A DNA stretch of 64,000 nucleotides from VGMA01 sp964655475 (GTDB lineage: Bacteria > Chlamydiota > Chlamydiia > Chlamydiales > VGMA01), in assembly GCA_964655475.1 (NCBI GenBank), contig CAZZMO010000002.1, forward strand, positions 91,152 to 155,151, written 5' to 3'. Each line of letters starts with the position of its first letter. The stretch's first letter is position 1. This document shows positions 1 to 8,587 of the stretch, in pieces. The notes below the pieces were generated by a model. It had not been told where the DNA came from, searched no databases, and saw only the letters and a list, made by a program, of their open reading frames with translations. Both the position numbers and the translations under genes were made by a program.

Positions 1-1
1 T

Positions 2-883
2 CCTGGGGTAGACAAAGTCCGTTTTACGAATTCAGGGACTGAAGCGGTGATGACGGCAGTCAGAATTGCGAGGAATGCGACCTCGAGATCTCTTATTGTC
101 ACTTTTCAAGGAAATTATCACGGTCACGCTGACTTATCTCCTACACACGCTCTTCCATTCAACGATATAGAAGCCTTTACCTCTTTTATGAAAGAGAGAG
201 GAAGGGAAGCGGCTGCGGTGTTAGTCGAAGCAGTGCCTGCCAATATGGGAGTTATTCTTCCTCGGAAAAACTTTTTTGACACTCTTCGAAAACTGACCCG
301 TGAAACGGGCTCGCTCCTCATCCTTGATGAGGTGGTAACAGGTTTTCGCATCGGAGGGCTGAAAGGGGCTGCAAAACTTTTTGATATCGATGCCGACCTA
401 CTCACCTTTGGAAAAATCATTGGGGGAGGCTTTCCGATTGGCGCCGTTGGAGGGAAACTTCAATGGATGGATCTCTTAGCTCCCTTGGGGCCTGTGTTCC
501 ACGCAGGGACCTTTGCAGGAAATCCGATTTCGATGGGAGCAGGTCTTGCTTCTTTGAAAAGAGCCTCTGAGCCCAAGTTCTACGAAGAGCTAGATGATAA
601 ATGCCTCTCTTTTTACGAAAGAGTTGAAAAATGTTTAGGTAGAAGAGGGCATTTGAGCCACATAGGTTCGATGTTTACTCTTTTTTTCGGCATTTCAAAG
701 GCTGAAAATCGAAAAGATCTAGACCTTCTCGATCTAGAAATGTTTAAAAAATTCTTCGTTTTTCTTTTTGAAAAAGGGATTTTACTTGCCCCTTCTGCCT
801 TTGAAGCAAATTTTATCTCTACCACTCATTCAGAAGAAGAGCTAGACTATGTAGTAAAAGTTATAGAAGAGTTTTTTCAGTGA
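2..883 (+). CDS. hemL: Glutamate-1-semialdehyde 2,1-aminomutase, 5'-truncated by window edge
   Basis: This PLP enzyme converts glutamate-1-semialdehyde to 5-aminolevulinate, the precursor of haem. The frame is open from base 2, so the gene starts outside the window. About 294 residues remain of a family near 430. Visible landmarks are VRFTNSGTEAVMTA, which binds the cofactor phosphate, then GNYHGHAD, LILDEVVTGFR, and TFGKIIGGG, which holds the PLP-binding lysine. The GTG at 47 lies inside the conserved SGTEAVM stretch, so it is not the real start. The stop overlaps the GTG start of the next gene (GTGA), which suggests translational coupling to the NfeD-flotillin genes; a functional link is not obvious. 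Confidence 0.95.
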   Translation, partial: PGVDKVRFTNSGTEAVMTAVRIARNATSRSLIVTFQGNYHGHADLSPTHALPFNDIEAFTSFMKERGREAAAVLVEAVPANMGVILPRKNFFDTLRKLTRETGSLLILDEVVTGFRIGGLKGAAKLFDIDADLLTFGKIIGGGFPIGAVGGKLQWMDLLAPLGPVFHAGTFAGNPISMGAGLASLKRASEPKFYEELDDKCLSFYERVEKCLGRRGHLSHIGSMFTLFFGISKAENRKDLDLLDLEMFKKFFVFLFEKGILLAPSAFEANFISTTHSEEELDYVVKVIEEFFQ

Positions 884-1305
884 GTCTCGAAAACATCCTC
901 CTACTCGTCGGATCTTTGCTCCTATTTGTAGAAATTTTTGTCATTTCTGGCTATATCTGGGCTGGCCTGATTGGTCTATCCCTAGTCGTTATGGGATTTG
1001 TAAAAATGTTTGCCCTTGGGTGGGTAGTTATGGCATTTGGACTAGGCTTTTGTCTTCTTCTTGTCGTCATCAAATTTCTTTTGAGAAAGAGCCCTTTGAT
1101 CTCCTATGGCGCTCAAGAAAAACAAAAACAAAAAATTTGGAAAAATGAAGAGGGTCTCGTCGAAACAGACTTGAAACCTTCTGGATATATAAGTGTCGGT
1201 CAGGTAAAATATCAAGCAGTGTCAAATGGTTCCTATATCCGAAAAGGTGAGAAAGTTAAAATTCTTTCTCAGAGAGGGGAAACTCTGATCGTCACAAAAA
1301 TCTAG
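880..1305 (+). CDS. NfeD-like membrane protein
   Basis: A 141-residue protein with two or three closely packed N-terminal membrane segments (about residues 5-70) and a C-terminal beta-rich domain of the NfeD OB-fold type, recognisable from the pattern [13 protein letters not shown], then GEKVKI. The start is GTG at 880, overlapping the hemL stop. Short NfeD proteins are known partners of flotillins, and the next gene is a flotillin-like protein 11 bases downstream. It probably helps assemble or anchor that protein in the inner membrane. Family assignment is good; the exact role is inferred from the pairing. Confidence 0.8.
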   Translation: MSLENILLLVGSLLLFVEIFVISGYIWAGLIGLSLVVMGFVKMFALGWVVMAFGLGFCLLLVVIKFLLRKSPLISYGAQEKQKQKIWKNEEGLVETDLKPSGYISVGQVKYQAVSNGSYIRKGEKVKILSQRGETLIVTKI

Positions 1306-1316
1306 GAGAACAATTC

Positions 1317-2297
1317 GTGGGAGATTTTATTCATATCATGGCCATCATTGCTGGGCTTTTTGCTTTGGCATTTTTTGTCGCTTTTGGCCGTTTCATTAGC
1401 CTGTGGTTTCAGGCGTTTGTATCAGGAACACCGATTTCCTTATTCAACATCATTGGTATGAGCCTTCGGAAAATCCCTCCCCGTTTGATCGTTACTTCTA
1501 GGATCAATTTATTTAAAGCAGGTCTAAGGGACATCACAGTTTCTGATTTAGAGACCCACTATCTCGCTGGAGGACATGTTTCAGACGTCGTTAGAGCTTG
1601 TATTGCTGCTGATAAGGCGAATATTGGCCTCGACTGGAGACGTGCAACAGCGATCGATCTCGCAGGAAGAGATGTCTTTGAAGCGGTCAAAACATCGGTC
1701 AATCCAAAGGTGATCGACTGCCCAAGTGAAAAAGGGAAGTATATTTCTGCCGTTGCAAAGAATGGTATTGAGCTTCAAGTAAGAGCTAGGGTTACTGTTC
1801 GTACGAACATCATGCAGCTAGTTGGTGGAGCTACCGAAGAAACGATCATTGCAAGGGTAGGGGAAGGGATTGTAAACGCTATCGGTTCAGCGAGCTCACA
1901 CCATGAAGTGTTGGCAAATCCACAGAGCGTTTCAGAACTCGTGCTCAGCAAAGGATTGGATGCACAGACAGCCTTTGAAATCTTATCGATTGATATTGCG
2001 GACCTTAACGTAGGCTCAAATATTGGTGCGATACTTCAATCTGACCAAGCGTTAGCAGACATGAAAGTGGCTCAGGCGAAAGCAGAAGGGAGAAAAGCAA
2101 TGGCGATTGCTGAAGAGCAAGAGTATAGCGCCCGGGTCAAGCAGGCTGAAGCGCAGATTCCACTTGCGATGGCCAAGGCTTTTGAAAGTGGGAATTTGGG
2201 TGTCATGGACTACTATAGATTGAAAAACATTCAGGCTGATACGCAAATGAGAACTTCTTTTGCGAATGAAGAAAATAAAGAAGAGCTTCCCGTTTGA
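1317..2297 (+). CDS. floA: Flotillin-like protein FloA
   Basis: A 326-residue member of the FloA (YqfA/UPF0365) family. It has an N-terminal membrane segment (about residues 5-30), then an SPFH-like region ([25 protein letters not shown]), a central REATIDLAGRD-like stretch (here [11 protein letters not shown]), and a long C-terminal helical region rich in Ala, Glu and Lys. Bacterial flotillins organise membrane microdomains. The GTG start at 1317 follows a good ribosome site (AGGAG at 1303-1307). The order NfeD - FloA - small membrane protein mirrors the yqeZ-yqfA-yqfB arrangement of Bacillus subtilis. The length matches the family. Confidence 0.9.
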   Translation: MGDFIHIMAIIAGLFALAFFVAFGRFISLWFQAFVSGTPISLFNIIGMSLRKIPPRLIVTSRINLFKAGLRDITVSDLETHYLAGGHVSDVVRACIAADKANIGLDWRRATAIDLAGRDVFEAVKTSVNPKVIDCPSEKGKYISAVAKNGIELQVRARVTVRTNIMQLVGGATEETIIARVGEGIVNAIGSASSHHEVLANPQSVSELVLSKGLDAQTAFEILSIDIADLNVGSNIGAILQSDQALADMKVAQAKAEGRKAMAIAEEQEYSARVKQAEAQIPLAMAKAFESGNLGVMDYYRLKNIQADTQMRTSFANEENKEELPV

Positions 2298-2548
2298 AAT
2301 CTATAGATTGGATCATCTTACTTGTTGCAGTCATCGTGTTCTTTATCAGGCACATGGCACTTGCATCGAAGTCTAAACCAAAACAGATCGTGAGGCTTCC
2401 CCCTGTGGTGGAGCCTCCAAAAGCTGTAAAGGTAAAGCTTGAGGAGAAGAGCGAGACCACTCCTGCACCATCTCAAAAAAAAGCCTCTGTCCGCTACAGT
2501 GCAAGGAAAGTTTTTCTTATTAAGACATTGTTAACTCCATATCGATAA
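2294..2548 (+). CDS. Small membrane-anchored protein downstream of floA
   Basis: An 84-residue protein with one N-terminal hydrophobic segment (about residues 4-24) followed by a basic, proline-rich tail ([13 protein letters not shown]) that should be cytoplasmic or periplasmic. The start is TTG at 2294, overlapping the TGA of floA, so it is probably translated with floA. I do not recognise a domain. Its place after NfeD and FloA resembles that of B. subtilis yqfB, but I cannot show homology. The short length and rare start codon keep confidence moderate. Confidence 0.6.
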   Translation: MKSIDWIILLVAVIVFFIRHMALASKSKPKQIVRLPPVVEPPKAVKVKLEEKSETTPAPSQKKASVRYSARKVFLIKTLLTPYR

Positions 2549-2590
2549 GTCTTTCACTTTTAATAACCATATGCTACCATCTTCGGTTAT

Positions 2591-3430
2591 ATGGCATGCA
2601 TTTTTAATACAATGATGATGGGTTGGATCACTCCTGAGGAGCTCGATCACGTCCAAAGCACTTATGGAGACAAGTTCCAGAAAGTCAACGTCAAAAAGCG
2701 AGATCGGAATGGGGACTGGGAACTTGCAAAAGATCCGAAGACGGGAATTCCCACTTCTACAATTCAAGAATATACTTATCTTCAAAATACAGAGACAGGG
2801 GAGCTCTACTTTCCTGATAGCCCTCAGTTAGTAGCAGTGAAGTGTGCAGCGATTGCTATGGGCATTCCACTTTATACGATTGCTCGTATGTTCTATCATG
2901 TCTGCCGGATCGCCTATTTAGCGTGTAAAATTTTTTACGAATCCGTCTGTAACTTCATCGAGGCGTGGAAAGATTCAGGAAATGGATGTGAAGCGTTTAT
3001 GCAACACATGGTTAGCTCTTTGAGCTGCCGCATTTTCAATGAAGCCTTCTTAGAGCAGATGTGGGAATGCATTAAAGCTCCATACTATAGTTTGGGAGTA
3101 TTTATTGCTGCTTGTGAAGGACTTATACATGACCCATACAAAGCAAAGACAGAAATTGCTATCATTGAAAGGCACTGGAACAATGGGAAGACCCGCGTTC
3201 ACGATTGGCGTGTTCAAGAGGCAATTCATAAAGAATGCTGGGCTGGAATTATGAATTCAGAGGCTGTTTTTATAGCTCTTTGCATGCAGCCGATTGGATC
3301 AGATGATCAGCATGTATACTCTTCAAATGAATCCAGATATCTACGCAAGTATGAAGTCATCAAGTCAGGGCCTGTCATCGAAGGGGATCAGTGTATGTGT
3401 CCTCCTTGCATCCCAACAGCTTATTGCTAG
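2591..3430 (+). CDS. Unrecognised Cys-rich protein
   Basis: A 279-residue protein that I do not recognise. It is unusually rich in cysteine for a cytoplasmic protein (about 15, spread throughout), and ends with a cluster of the form CMCPPC...C at the very C-terminus. The middle (about residues 78-125) is hydrophobic or amphipathic with many aromatic residues and could associate with a membrane. There is no clear signal peptide. It begins with MACIFN, and no strong ribosome site is visible upstream. A good candidate terminator follows the stop. An inclusion, envelope or effector role is possible but unsupported. Confidence 0.65.
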   Translation: MACIFNTMMMGWITPEELDHVQSTYGDKFQKVNVKKRDRNGDWELAKDPKTGIPTSTIQEYTYLQNTETGELYFPDSPQLVAVKCAAIAMGIPLYTIARMFYHVCRIAYLACKIFYESVCNFIEAWKDSGNGCEAFMQHMVSSLSCRIFNEAFLEQMWECIKAPYYSLGVFIAACEGLIHDPYKAKTEIAIIERHWNNGKTRVHDWRVQEAIHKECWAGIMNSEAVFIALCMQPIGSDDQHVYSSNESRYLRKYEVIKSGPVIEGDQCMCPPCIPTAYC

Positions 3431-3435
3431 ATTGA

Positions 3436-3774
3436 TTAGTCTTGGGGCTTTTGAAGAGCCCGCTCTTCTTTTTTCATCGAAATAAAAACAAGTAGTAATA
3501 GTCCTAATAAGGCCATGAGCCCACCTGGCATGAAATTCCCAGTTTTTGCAAAACGGAGTGAAAAGAAGGAGGTGAGCATGATCGTCACCCAGAGTGAGAA
3601 GATGAAAGCCAGCTTACTAGAGCGGTAGATAAAGTGAGAGGAGATCAATAGAAGAGTTCCACTTCCAACCCCAGCATAAAGTGACATCATGCTAGAAGCT
3701 TTTAACCAACCCATAAATCCCCCCATAGCTAACAAGAGGGCGTACACGGCGAAAAGGTATGCTTTGACTTTCAT
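3436..3774 (-). CDS. TMEM14-family small membrane protein
   Basis: A 112-residue protein with four predicted membrane helices and small-residue motifs (AGVGSG, MPGGLMALLG) typical of the TMEM14 (UPF0136) family. In mitochondria, members are linked to haem precursor transport; in bacteria the role is unknown. The C-terminus is a short charged tail (KKEERALQKPQD). The family is widespread in plants, animals and chlamydiae, consistent with the suggested host group. It is convergent with the Cys-rich gene on the other strand, whose terminator overlaps this gene's 3' end. Confidence 0.75.
   Translation of the reverse strand: MKVKAYLFAVYALLLAMGGFMGWLKASSMMSLYAGVGSGTLLLISSHFIYRSSKLAFIFSLWVTIMLTSFFSLRFAKTGNFMPGGLMALLGLLLLVFISMKKEERALQKPQD
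3453..3474 (+). terminator. Rho-independent terminator after the 2591-3430 gene
   Basis: A perfect 6-bp stem GAAGAG / CTCTTC with loop CCCG is followed directly by six T. It lies 23 bases past the stop of the upstream plus-strand gene and inside the 3' coding end of the convergent TMEM14-family gene. Confidence 0.6.
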
Positions 3775-3790
3775 GCATCAAATCATAACT

Positions 3791-4171
3791 TTAATGGAGT
3801 TTTTGCACAAGGTTTTCAATCCAAAGGAGGATAGGAACATCATTTTTATCAGTGTGGAGCACAAGATTCTGTAAGTAAGCGTGTAGAGATGAGTGGATTG
3901 GAGTTTGCTTTTTACACATAATAGCAGCCTCTAGAAGGGAGCAGTCAGAGACAAAAGGTGCACCTACAGGAGTAGAGAGAAAATAATGAATAAGGCTCGC
4001 ATCCTCATAGGCTTTGAGATAGTAACTATCTTGGTCGAGCTTCCTGACATCACTTGCGAACTTTTTTATAAACTCTTGATCTTCAATAAGCTGCTTTTTC
4101 TTTAAAACGAGCTCAATATCATCTCTCAAAATGCAGAGGTCTTTTTTAAGTGTTTCAATTTCAGGATTCAT
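3791..4171 (-). CDS. Unrecognised small soluble protein
   Basis: A 126-residue protein, mostly charged and helical, with no signal peptide or membrane segment. The N-terminal third (about residues 5-45) looks like a coiled coil (ETLKKDLCILRDDIELVLKK). A good ribosome site (GGAGAAAGAG) precedes the ATG. It lies directly upstream of the TMEM14-family gene with a 16-base gap and may share its transcript. I do not recognise the family. Confidence 0.6.
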   Translation of the reverse strand: MNPEIETLKKDLCILRDDIELVLKKKQLIEDQEFIKKFASDVRKLDQDSYYLKAYEDASLIHYFLSTPVGAPFVSDCSLLEAAIMCKKQTPIHSSLHAYLQNLVLHTDKNDVPILLWIENLVQKLH

Positions 4172-4299
4172 GGCTCTTTCTCCAGTTTTATTTTTATTAT
4201 AAAAATAATTTCGAATTCCTGCTCAATAGAAATTTCTACTAGATACATAACCTTAATACTTGTATACTCTTGCCGATTTTTATTTCAATTTAGGTAATA

Positions 4300-5319
4300 A
4301 TGAGTCTAGGTTCTACAGATCTAATCTTCCGTTCTGGTGGAAATGTCCCTTCTTTTGCTGATTGGGAAAGGCAGTTTTCTTCCCCAGGGCCGGAAAATTT
4401 AAAACGTGTATTACATGCAACTGAGTTCGTCCCTACGGGCAAGAGGAAAAGTATTGATGATGTGATGGTTCCATTTTTCCGGAAAATGCAAGCCATCGAA
4501 GAAGGGGTGCAAGCCCAAGTAAGGTTAGCTATTAAAGGGGCAGTTGACCTCTCTAAGTTAGATATGAACTATCAAGAGGCATTTTGCACTGCTATGGGCA
4601 TCAGAGAGCTCCCTCCTAGTGCTACCCTAGTCAGCCACAAAGAGATCTTTAAGAAGTATGTAACTCTTTTATCGAACGAGATCACAGCAAAGGAAAACCA
4701 CCCATTTCAACAAGCTAAAGTCGCATGGCTCAGAGCAAACGTTCTAAGAGTCCATGCAGAGCTCGACCAGATTGCAGTAGAACTAGAGAAGATATTGCCA
4801 TTGGTAACTGAAGCTTTTTTAACTTCATTCCAAGACTTTCACAGATCAGTAAAAGCGAGATTTGAAAATAAACCTAAAGTCCCTTATGTCATTTTGCATG
4901 AGTGTAACCAGCTCAAGAATGAACTAGCAAAGATAGAAAGGACTTTTGAGGAAAAAATTTTCTCAACATTTGCAGCTATCCGTACTTTGAAAAACAACTG
5001 GACTGAACGAAGTGATTTTTTTACAGCTCAGTACCGTTATAATTTTTTCGCTCTTCAACAACTCCAAGAAATGAAAGATCGAGGAGAGACTGAAGGGGTA
5101 ATTTTAATGAGAGATATTATTACTTCTAAGCAAGTTCGATTTCAAGGTTCTATAGAAGAGCTTGAACAAGAAGTTCTATGGGTTAAAACCTTTTATTCAT
5201 TGATTGCAGAAGTTGAGGCTCTTTTTCTCACCATTCTCAAAGATGGAATTTTGAAGGAATACAAAGAGCTTTACAGACAACCTAAAGAAGCTTTAGACGA
5301 ATTAACACGAAAAATATAG
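4300..5319 (+). CDS. Unrecognised coiled-coil protein, first of a tandem pair
   Basis: A 339-residue, almost entirely helical protein with several heptad-like stretches (about residues 140-175, 200-225 and 280-310). There is no signal peptide or membrane helix. The first 60 residues are low in helix propensity and rich in Ser, Gly and Pro, as in some secretion-dependent proteins. An AGGT ribosome site sits 5 bases before the ATG. The next gene starts only 7 bases after the stop and encodes a protein of the same architecture, with a similar C-terminal pattern (short Gly-containing turn, then about 35 helical residues). The pair may be diverged paralogues. Function unknown. Confidence 0.65.
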   Translation: MSLGSTDLIFRSGGNVPSFADWERQFSSPGPENLKRVLHATEFVPTGKRKSIDDVMVPFFRKMQAIEEGVQAQVRLAIKGAVDLSKLDMNYQEAFCTAMGIRELPPSATLVSHKEIFKKYVTLLSNEITAKENHPFQQAKVAWLRANVLRVHAELDQIAVELEKILPLVTEAFLTSFQDFHRSVKARFENKPKVPYVILHECNQLKNELAKIERTFEEKIFSTFAAIRTLKNNWTERSDFFTAQYRYNFFALQQLQEMKDRGETEGVILMRDIITSKQVRFQGSIEELEQEVLWVKTFYSLIAEVEALFLTILKDGILKEYKELYRQPKEALDELTRKI

Positions 5320-5326
5320 GGAAATT

Positions 5327-6169
5327 ATGTCTTTACACCAACTTTGCCCTCTGGAACACATTGGTTTTACAGGAGGAAGTATCAGTTCCGATCAACTTAC
5401 CGAAGGGGCTGCAAGTCCAAAAACTCCATCAAAAGCAGTTGTAACAGAACTGAAGGAAATGGCCCTTAAGCTCCTAAATAGACTAGAGAACTATGATTCT
5501 ATTAAGCAATCCTTTATAAAGGAGATAGACGATGTGAAGTCTCTATTGGAAGAATATCATGAAGCAGCATTAGAGAAACTTTCTTTAGGTGCTATAGATA
5601 TGACTCTTATAAATGGGGCCAAAGTAGATTTAGATTTGCTTTATCAGAAAGTTCAGCTTCTACTGAAAGATTTAGTCGTTTGGGATAGTCGCTACCAAGC
5701 ATTGAACCAACCTGTGAGTCACCGTGCAATGATCCAACAGCTTATCGGGCTTAAAAATCAGCTTTGCGAAGACAGTAGAAGACCAGAGACGGCTATGGGT
5801 CAATTCTGCTTAAGTCGCATTGAGTTGGCAGAAAAAATTATTGCGAGAGACAAGATATTTGCGCATGCAGATCTTGAGATTCCTAGAGGAGATTTAATGC
5901 AAGAGGCTTATTCTCTGGAACGTGTAAGATCTTATTCATACGAAATGTCTGCCTCTATTGGATGCGCAAGTTTTGTTTCATTTGTTCCAAAACGGCAAGT
6001 CTTAGATTTAGGACCGTTTGGTGAATTAAAAGGGACATGGAGTGAAATAAAACAGGATTTAGATCAACTCAGAGCTTTTTATAAAGAATTAGAAAGTATA
6101 AGTAAAAGCTACGTTGATATTGCATCAGGCTTGATTACCCAATTTAGCGCAAAGCTTCGCTTAGATTGA
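5327..6169 (+). CDS. Unrecognised coiled-coil protein, second of a tandem pair
   Basis: A 280-residue helical protein with a Ser/Gly/Thr-rich first 40 residues, then helical repeats (SVKSLLEEYHEAALEKL-like heptads) and a C-terminal helix pair resembling the end of the preceding protein. No transmembrane or signal sequence is seen. An AGGGA ribosome site precedes the ATG, and the 7-base gap to the upstream gene makes an operon very likely. No enzymatic motif is visible. A structural or secreted partner role for the two proteins is only a guess. Confidence 0.65.
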   Translation: MSLHQLCPLEHIGFTGGSISSDQLTEGAASPKTPSKAVVTELKEMALKLLNRLENYDSIKQSFIKEIDDVKSLLEEYHEAALEKLSLGAIDMTLINGAKVDLDLLYQKVQLLLKDLVVWDSRYQALNQPVSHRAMIQQLIGLKNQLCEDSRRPETAMGQFCLSRIELAEKIIARDKIFAHADLEIPRGDLMQEAYSLERVRSYSYEMSASIGCASFVSFVPKRQVLDLGPFGELKGTWSEIKQDLDQLRAFYKELESISKSYVDIASGLITQFSAKLRLD

Positions 6170-6184
6170 TTTTTCAGCATATAT

Positions 6185-6211
6185 AGGGCTGGCGTTCAGA
6201 AAACCAGCCCT
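6185..6211. terminator. Hairpin between convergent genes
   Basis: A perfect 8-bp stem AGGGCTGG / CCAGCCCT with an 11-base loop lies in the 49-base gap between the coiled-coil gene and adk, which converge. Neither side has a strong T-run, so termination efficiency is uncertain. Confidence 0.45.
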
Positions 6212-6218
6212 TCAGATC

Positions 6219-6863
6219 TTAACGGATGATATTCTTCATCTCTTTAAACACTTCATCAATTGTAAGGCTATCTGCATGAATAGTATGGAGAATCTTCTTA
6301 TTCGTGTAATGCTCAATTAAGGGGGCTGTAAGAGTGTCGTAGAGCTCAAGCCTTTGTCTTAAGACGTTGGCTGTATCATCTTTTCGCTGGATCAGCTCTT
6401 CACCATCTTTATCACAGAGGTTAGGATCTTTTGGAGGGTTGTACTTCAAATGGTAAACGGTCCCACAATGAGGGCAGCTTCGTCTCATAACAATCCGTTC
6501 GCTGATGAGTTCATCAGAGAGTTTAATCAGAATGACGATGGGGGCCTCTGTGAGGGTTTCTTCTAGATACTCAACTTGAGGCAAGGTGCGTGGATAGCCA
6601 TCAAAAATGATACCAGGCGCACAGTCAGGTTTTGTCATACGGCGAGCGAGTACAGCTGTTACTTCTTCATTGGTCGGGAAATGCCCTTCATCCATAATCG
6701 CTTTTACTCGTTTTCCAAGTTCTGTACCATCTGCGATCTCTCCGCGAAGAAGATCTCCTGTAGAAATGTGAACAAGACCATAGTGTTTTTGTAATAGTTT
6801 TGCTTGTGTCCCTTTGCCAGAGCCAGGTGGACCTAAAAGAATGATGTAGAGTGGCTTTTTCAC
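6219..6863 (-). CDS. adk: Adenylate kinase
   Basis: A 214-residue adenylate kinase that interconverts 2 ADP with ATP and AMP in the cytoplasm. It shows the P-loop GPPGSGKGTQ, the AMP-site HISTGDLLR, FDGYPRTLPQ, and a long LID carrying four cysteine-type metal ligands (CPHCG, then C about 20 residues on, followed by D), the zinc-LID form. Length is normal. The ATG overlaps the stop of the PspC gene by 4 bases, so it is the last gene of an rluA-pspC-adk transcription unit. Confidence 0.97.
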   Translation of the reverse strand: MKKPLYIILLGPPGSGKGTQAKLLQKHYGLVHISTGDLLRGEIADGTELGKRVKAIMDEGHFPTNEEVTAVLARRMTKPDCAPGIIFDGYPRTLPQVEYLEETLTEAPIVILIKLSDELISERIVMRRSCPHCGTVYHLKYNPPKDPNLCDKDGEELIQRKDDTANVLRQRLELYDTLTAPLIEHYTNKKILHTIHADSLTIDEVFKEMKNIIR

Positions 6864-7261
6864 CGACGTGGATTCTCCTTAATAATGATACATCCGATAA
6901 TATAAGCAATCAAGACGGGGAGTATGCCGGTGACAAATAAGACAATCACAACTACCAGACGGATGATGTTTGAATCGATATTGAAGTATTCACCCAAACC
7001 GCCACAAATCCCTGCGATTCTTCGATCGCGCCTAGAACGATAAAGTCGTTTGTAGTTGGCTTCAACATAGGACCTAGGTCCTAGCGGGAGAAGGGCCCAA
7101 CAAAGTAAATAGACCAAAGCAAGAATTCCTCCTGTGAAGAACAGAAGGAGGAGTCCGATCAATCGCAATAAAGTCGAATCAATCTGGAAATATTGACCTA
7201 ATCCTCCGAAAACGCCTCCGATTTTATAATCAAAGCGATCCCGATACAAACGCCGTTTCAT
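6860..7261 (-). CDS. Membrane protein with two PspC domains
   Basis: A 133-residue protein made of two consecutive PspC-type units. Each begins RLYR(D/S)R.D, followed by a Gly-rich GGLG(Q/E)YF.IDS motif and a hydrophobic hairpin. I chose the ATG at 7261 because it opens exactly at the first unit (MKRRLYRD). The frame does continue upstream to 7348, but that would overlap the neighbour by about 60 bases and add a non-PspC leader. PspC proteins sense or stabilise the stressed inner membrane; no PspA or PspB is in the window. It is coupled to adk by an ATGA overlap. Confidence 0.85.
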   Translation of the reverse strand: MKRRLYRDRFDYKIGGVFGGLGQYFQIDSTLLRLIGLLLLFFTGGILALVYLLCWALLPLGPRSYVEANYKRLYRSRRDRRIAGICGGLGEYFNIDSNIIRLVVVIVLFVTGILPVLIAYIIGCIIIKENPRR

Positions 7262-7289
7262 ACGCTCTTTAGTATATATACAAAAAAGA

Positions 7290-8051
7290 TTAAGGAAAAG
7301 CGATGCGAGAAGAAAAGTGGAGTTTTTTCTTAGTTGTCGGATGGACAAATCCTAAGAAGGTTGCGTGAAGAGCAAGACGTCCAAATCGGTTTGTTTCTGC
7401 TCTATATTTTGAATCGCCGACAATCGGAAATCCTGCTACTTTTGACTGGAGACGGATCTGATTTTTTCTGCCCGTTTCTAGCCTCACACGGAGGAGGGCA
7501 TCATTTTCATATTGCTTCACACGCTCAAAGTGGGTGATCGCAAGCTTTCCTCTTTTCGGATCATCAGTCACTTGCATAACGAGGCGAGCATCTTCATAGA
7601 CATAGTTCGTCCAAGTCCCTTTCTCAGGTGGAGATCCCTCTACAATCGCAAGGTACTCTCTTTCAATTCTATGGTGGAAGAACTCTTCCTTGAGATACTC
7701 AGTTGTATTGATGTGTTTTGAGAAGACGAGCACCCCAGAGGTGTCTCGATCGAGGCGGTGTACAGGGTGGGGACGAACAGGTTTGAGATATTTTTTGAGT
7801 ATACCGTGGACCGTATGAAAAGGTTCTTTTTCAGTCGCTACTGTTAAAAGGCCTGCCCCTTTATCCACTACGATCAGTTCCTTATCTTCATAGAGAATTT
7901 CTAGAAGATCGTGCAAAAATCTCCTTCTGGGAAGGATATTAAAGCGTCCATCTTCCCTTTCTTCGACCCGTTTATCCTCAATCCAAGAACGTAAAGTAGT
8001 TTTTGAACTATCGGGGAATTCCTTCTGTAATCTTTCTAAGAGTGTTGCCAT
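7290..8051 (-). CDS. RluA-family RNA pseudouridine synthase
   Basis: A 253-residue enzyme that isomerises uridine in rRNA or tRNA. The catalytic-aspartate motif HRLDRDTSG is at about residues 97-105, preceded by EILYEDKELIVVDKGAG and followed by the family's GR.NQIR region. The N-terminal 45 residues resemble a shortened S4-like or linker segment. The position modified cannot be told from sequence alone (RluA, RluC, RluD and TruC are all possible). It is the first gene of a minus-strand unit with the PspC protein and adk, and its start codon overlaps the possible start of the divergent gene. Confidence 0.88.
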   Translation of the reverse strand: MATLLERLQKEFPDSSKTTLRSWIEDKRVEEREDGRFNILPRRRFLHDLLEILYEDKELIVVDKGAGLLTVATEKEPFHTVHGILKKYLKPVRPHPVHRLDRDTSGVLVFSKHINTTEYLKEEFFHHRIEREYLAIVEGSPPEKGTWTNYVYEDARLVMQVTDDPKRGKLAITHFERVKQYENDALLRVRLETGRKNQIRLQSKVAGFPIVGDSKYRAETNRFGRLALHATFLGFVHPTTKKKLHFSSRIAFP

Positions 8052-8094
8052 GAAGACTATTGTAAGAAAAGGGGGGAAATTTTACAACAATGGT

Positions 8095-8577
8095 ATGAGT
8101 AGAGGGAAAAAGAATATTGCTTTTGTCTCGTTTATCACGAGCCTTGGCTATGTGATTGGCTGTACATGCCTATATCTCATATCGTTATGGATTTTTGGAG
8201 CAGCTATTTGGAAAATTGCCACCGATGTCCTGACAAGTAAATTTTCTATTTATATTCTTTTAGACGAAGTGGGGATGATAGTCTTTGCCATTGCCGTCAT
8301 CGATGTATGTAAATATCTCTTGATTGAAGAGGTGTGTAAAGATAGCGAAACGCGTAAACCATTCGAAGTGAGAAAGACTCTAACGAAGTTCGTGATCATC
8401 ATCGTCACTGCCGTCGCCTTAAAAGGGCTAGTTCTCACCATCAAAGCAGCGACAACAGACATCACAACCCTTCTTTACCCCATCTCTCTCTTTGCGATCG
8501 TATCCCTTCTACTCGTTGGCCTTGGCATCTACCAAAGGCTCAATACCCTTTCAGAAGAGCCCTGGGAAAAGGAATAG
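8095..8577 (+). CDS. Four-helix membrane protein, PsiE-like
   Basis: A 160-residue protein (from ATG 8095) with four predicted membrane helices: about residues 9-35, 47-70, 98-122 and 127-148. The layout, including a charged loop after helix 2 and the helix beginning TKFVIIIVTAVALKGLV, resembles PsiE-type phosphate-starvation proteins, but I see no diagnostic motif. An alternative ATG at 8050 is possible; it would overlap the start codon of the divergent pseudouridine synthase gene and has an AAGAG site. It is a real gene by composition; the function is unassigned. Confidence 0.6.
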   Translation: MSRGKKNIAFVSFITSLGYVIGCTCLYLISLWIFGAAIWKIATDVLTSKFSIYILLDEVGMIVFAIAVIDVCKYLLIEEVCKDSETRKPFEVRKTLTKFVIIIVTAVALKGLVLTIKAATTDITTLLYPISLFAIVSLLLVGLGIYQRLNTLSEEPWEKE

Positions 8578-8587
8578 CCGATTCATT

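Noticed and set aside
7262..7348. N-terminal extension of the PspC protein
   Set aside because: It would overlap the pseudouridine synthase gene; the PspC motif begins exactly at the ATG at 7261.
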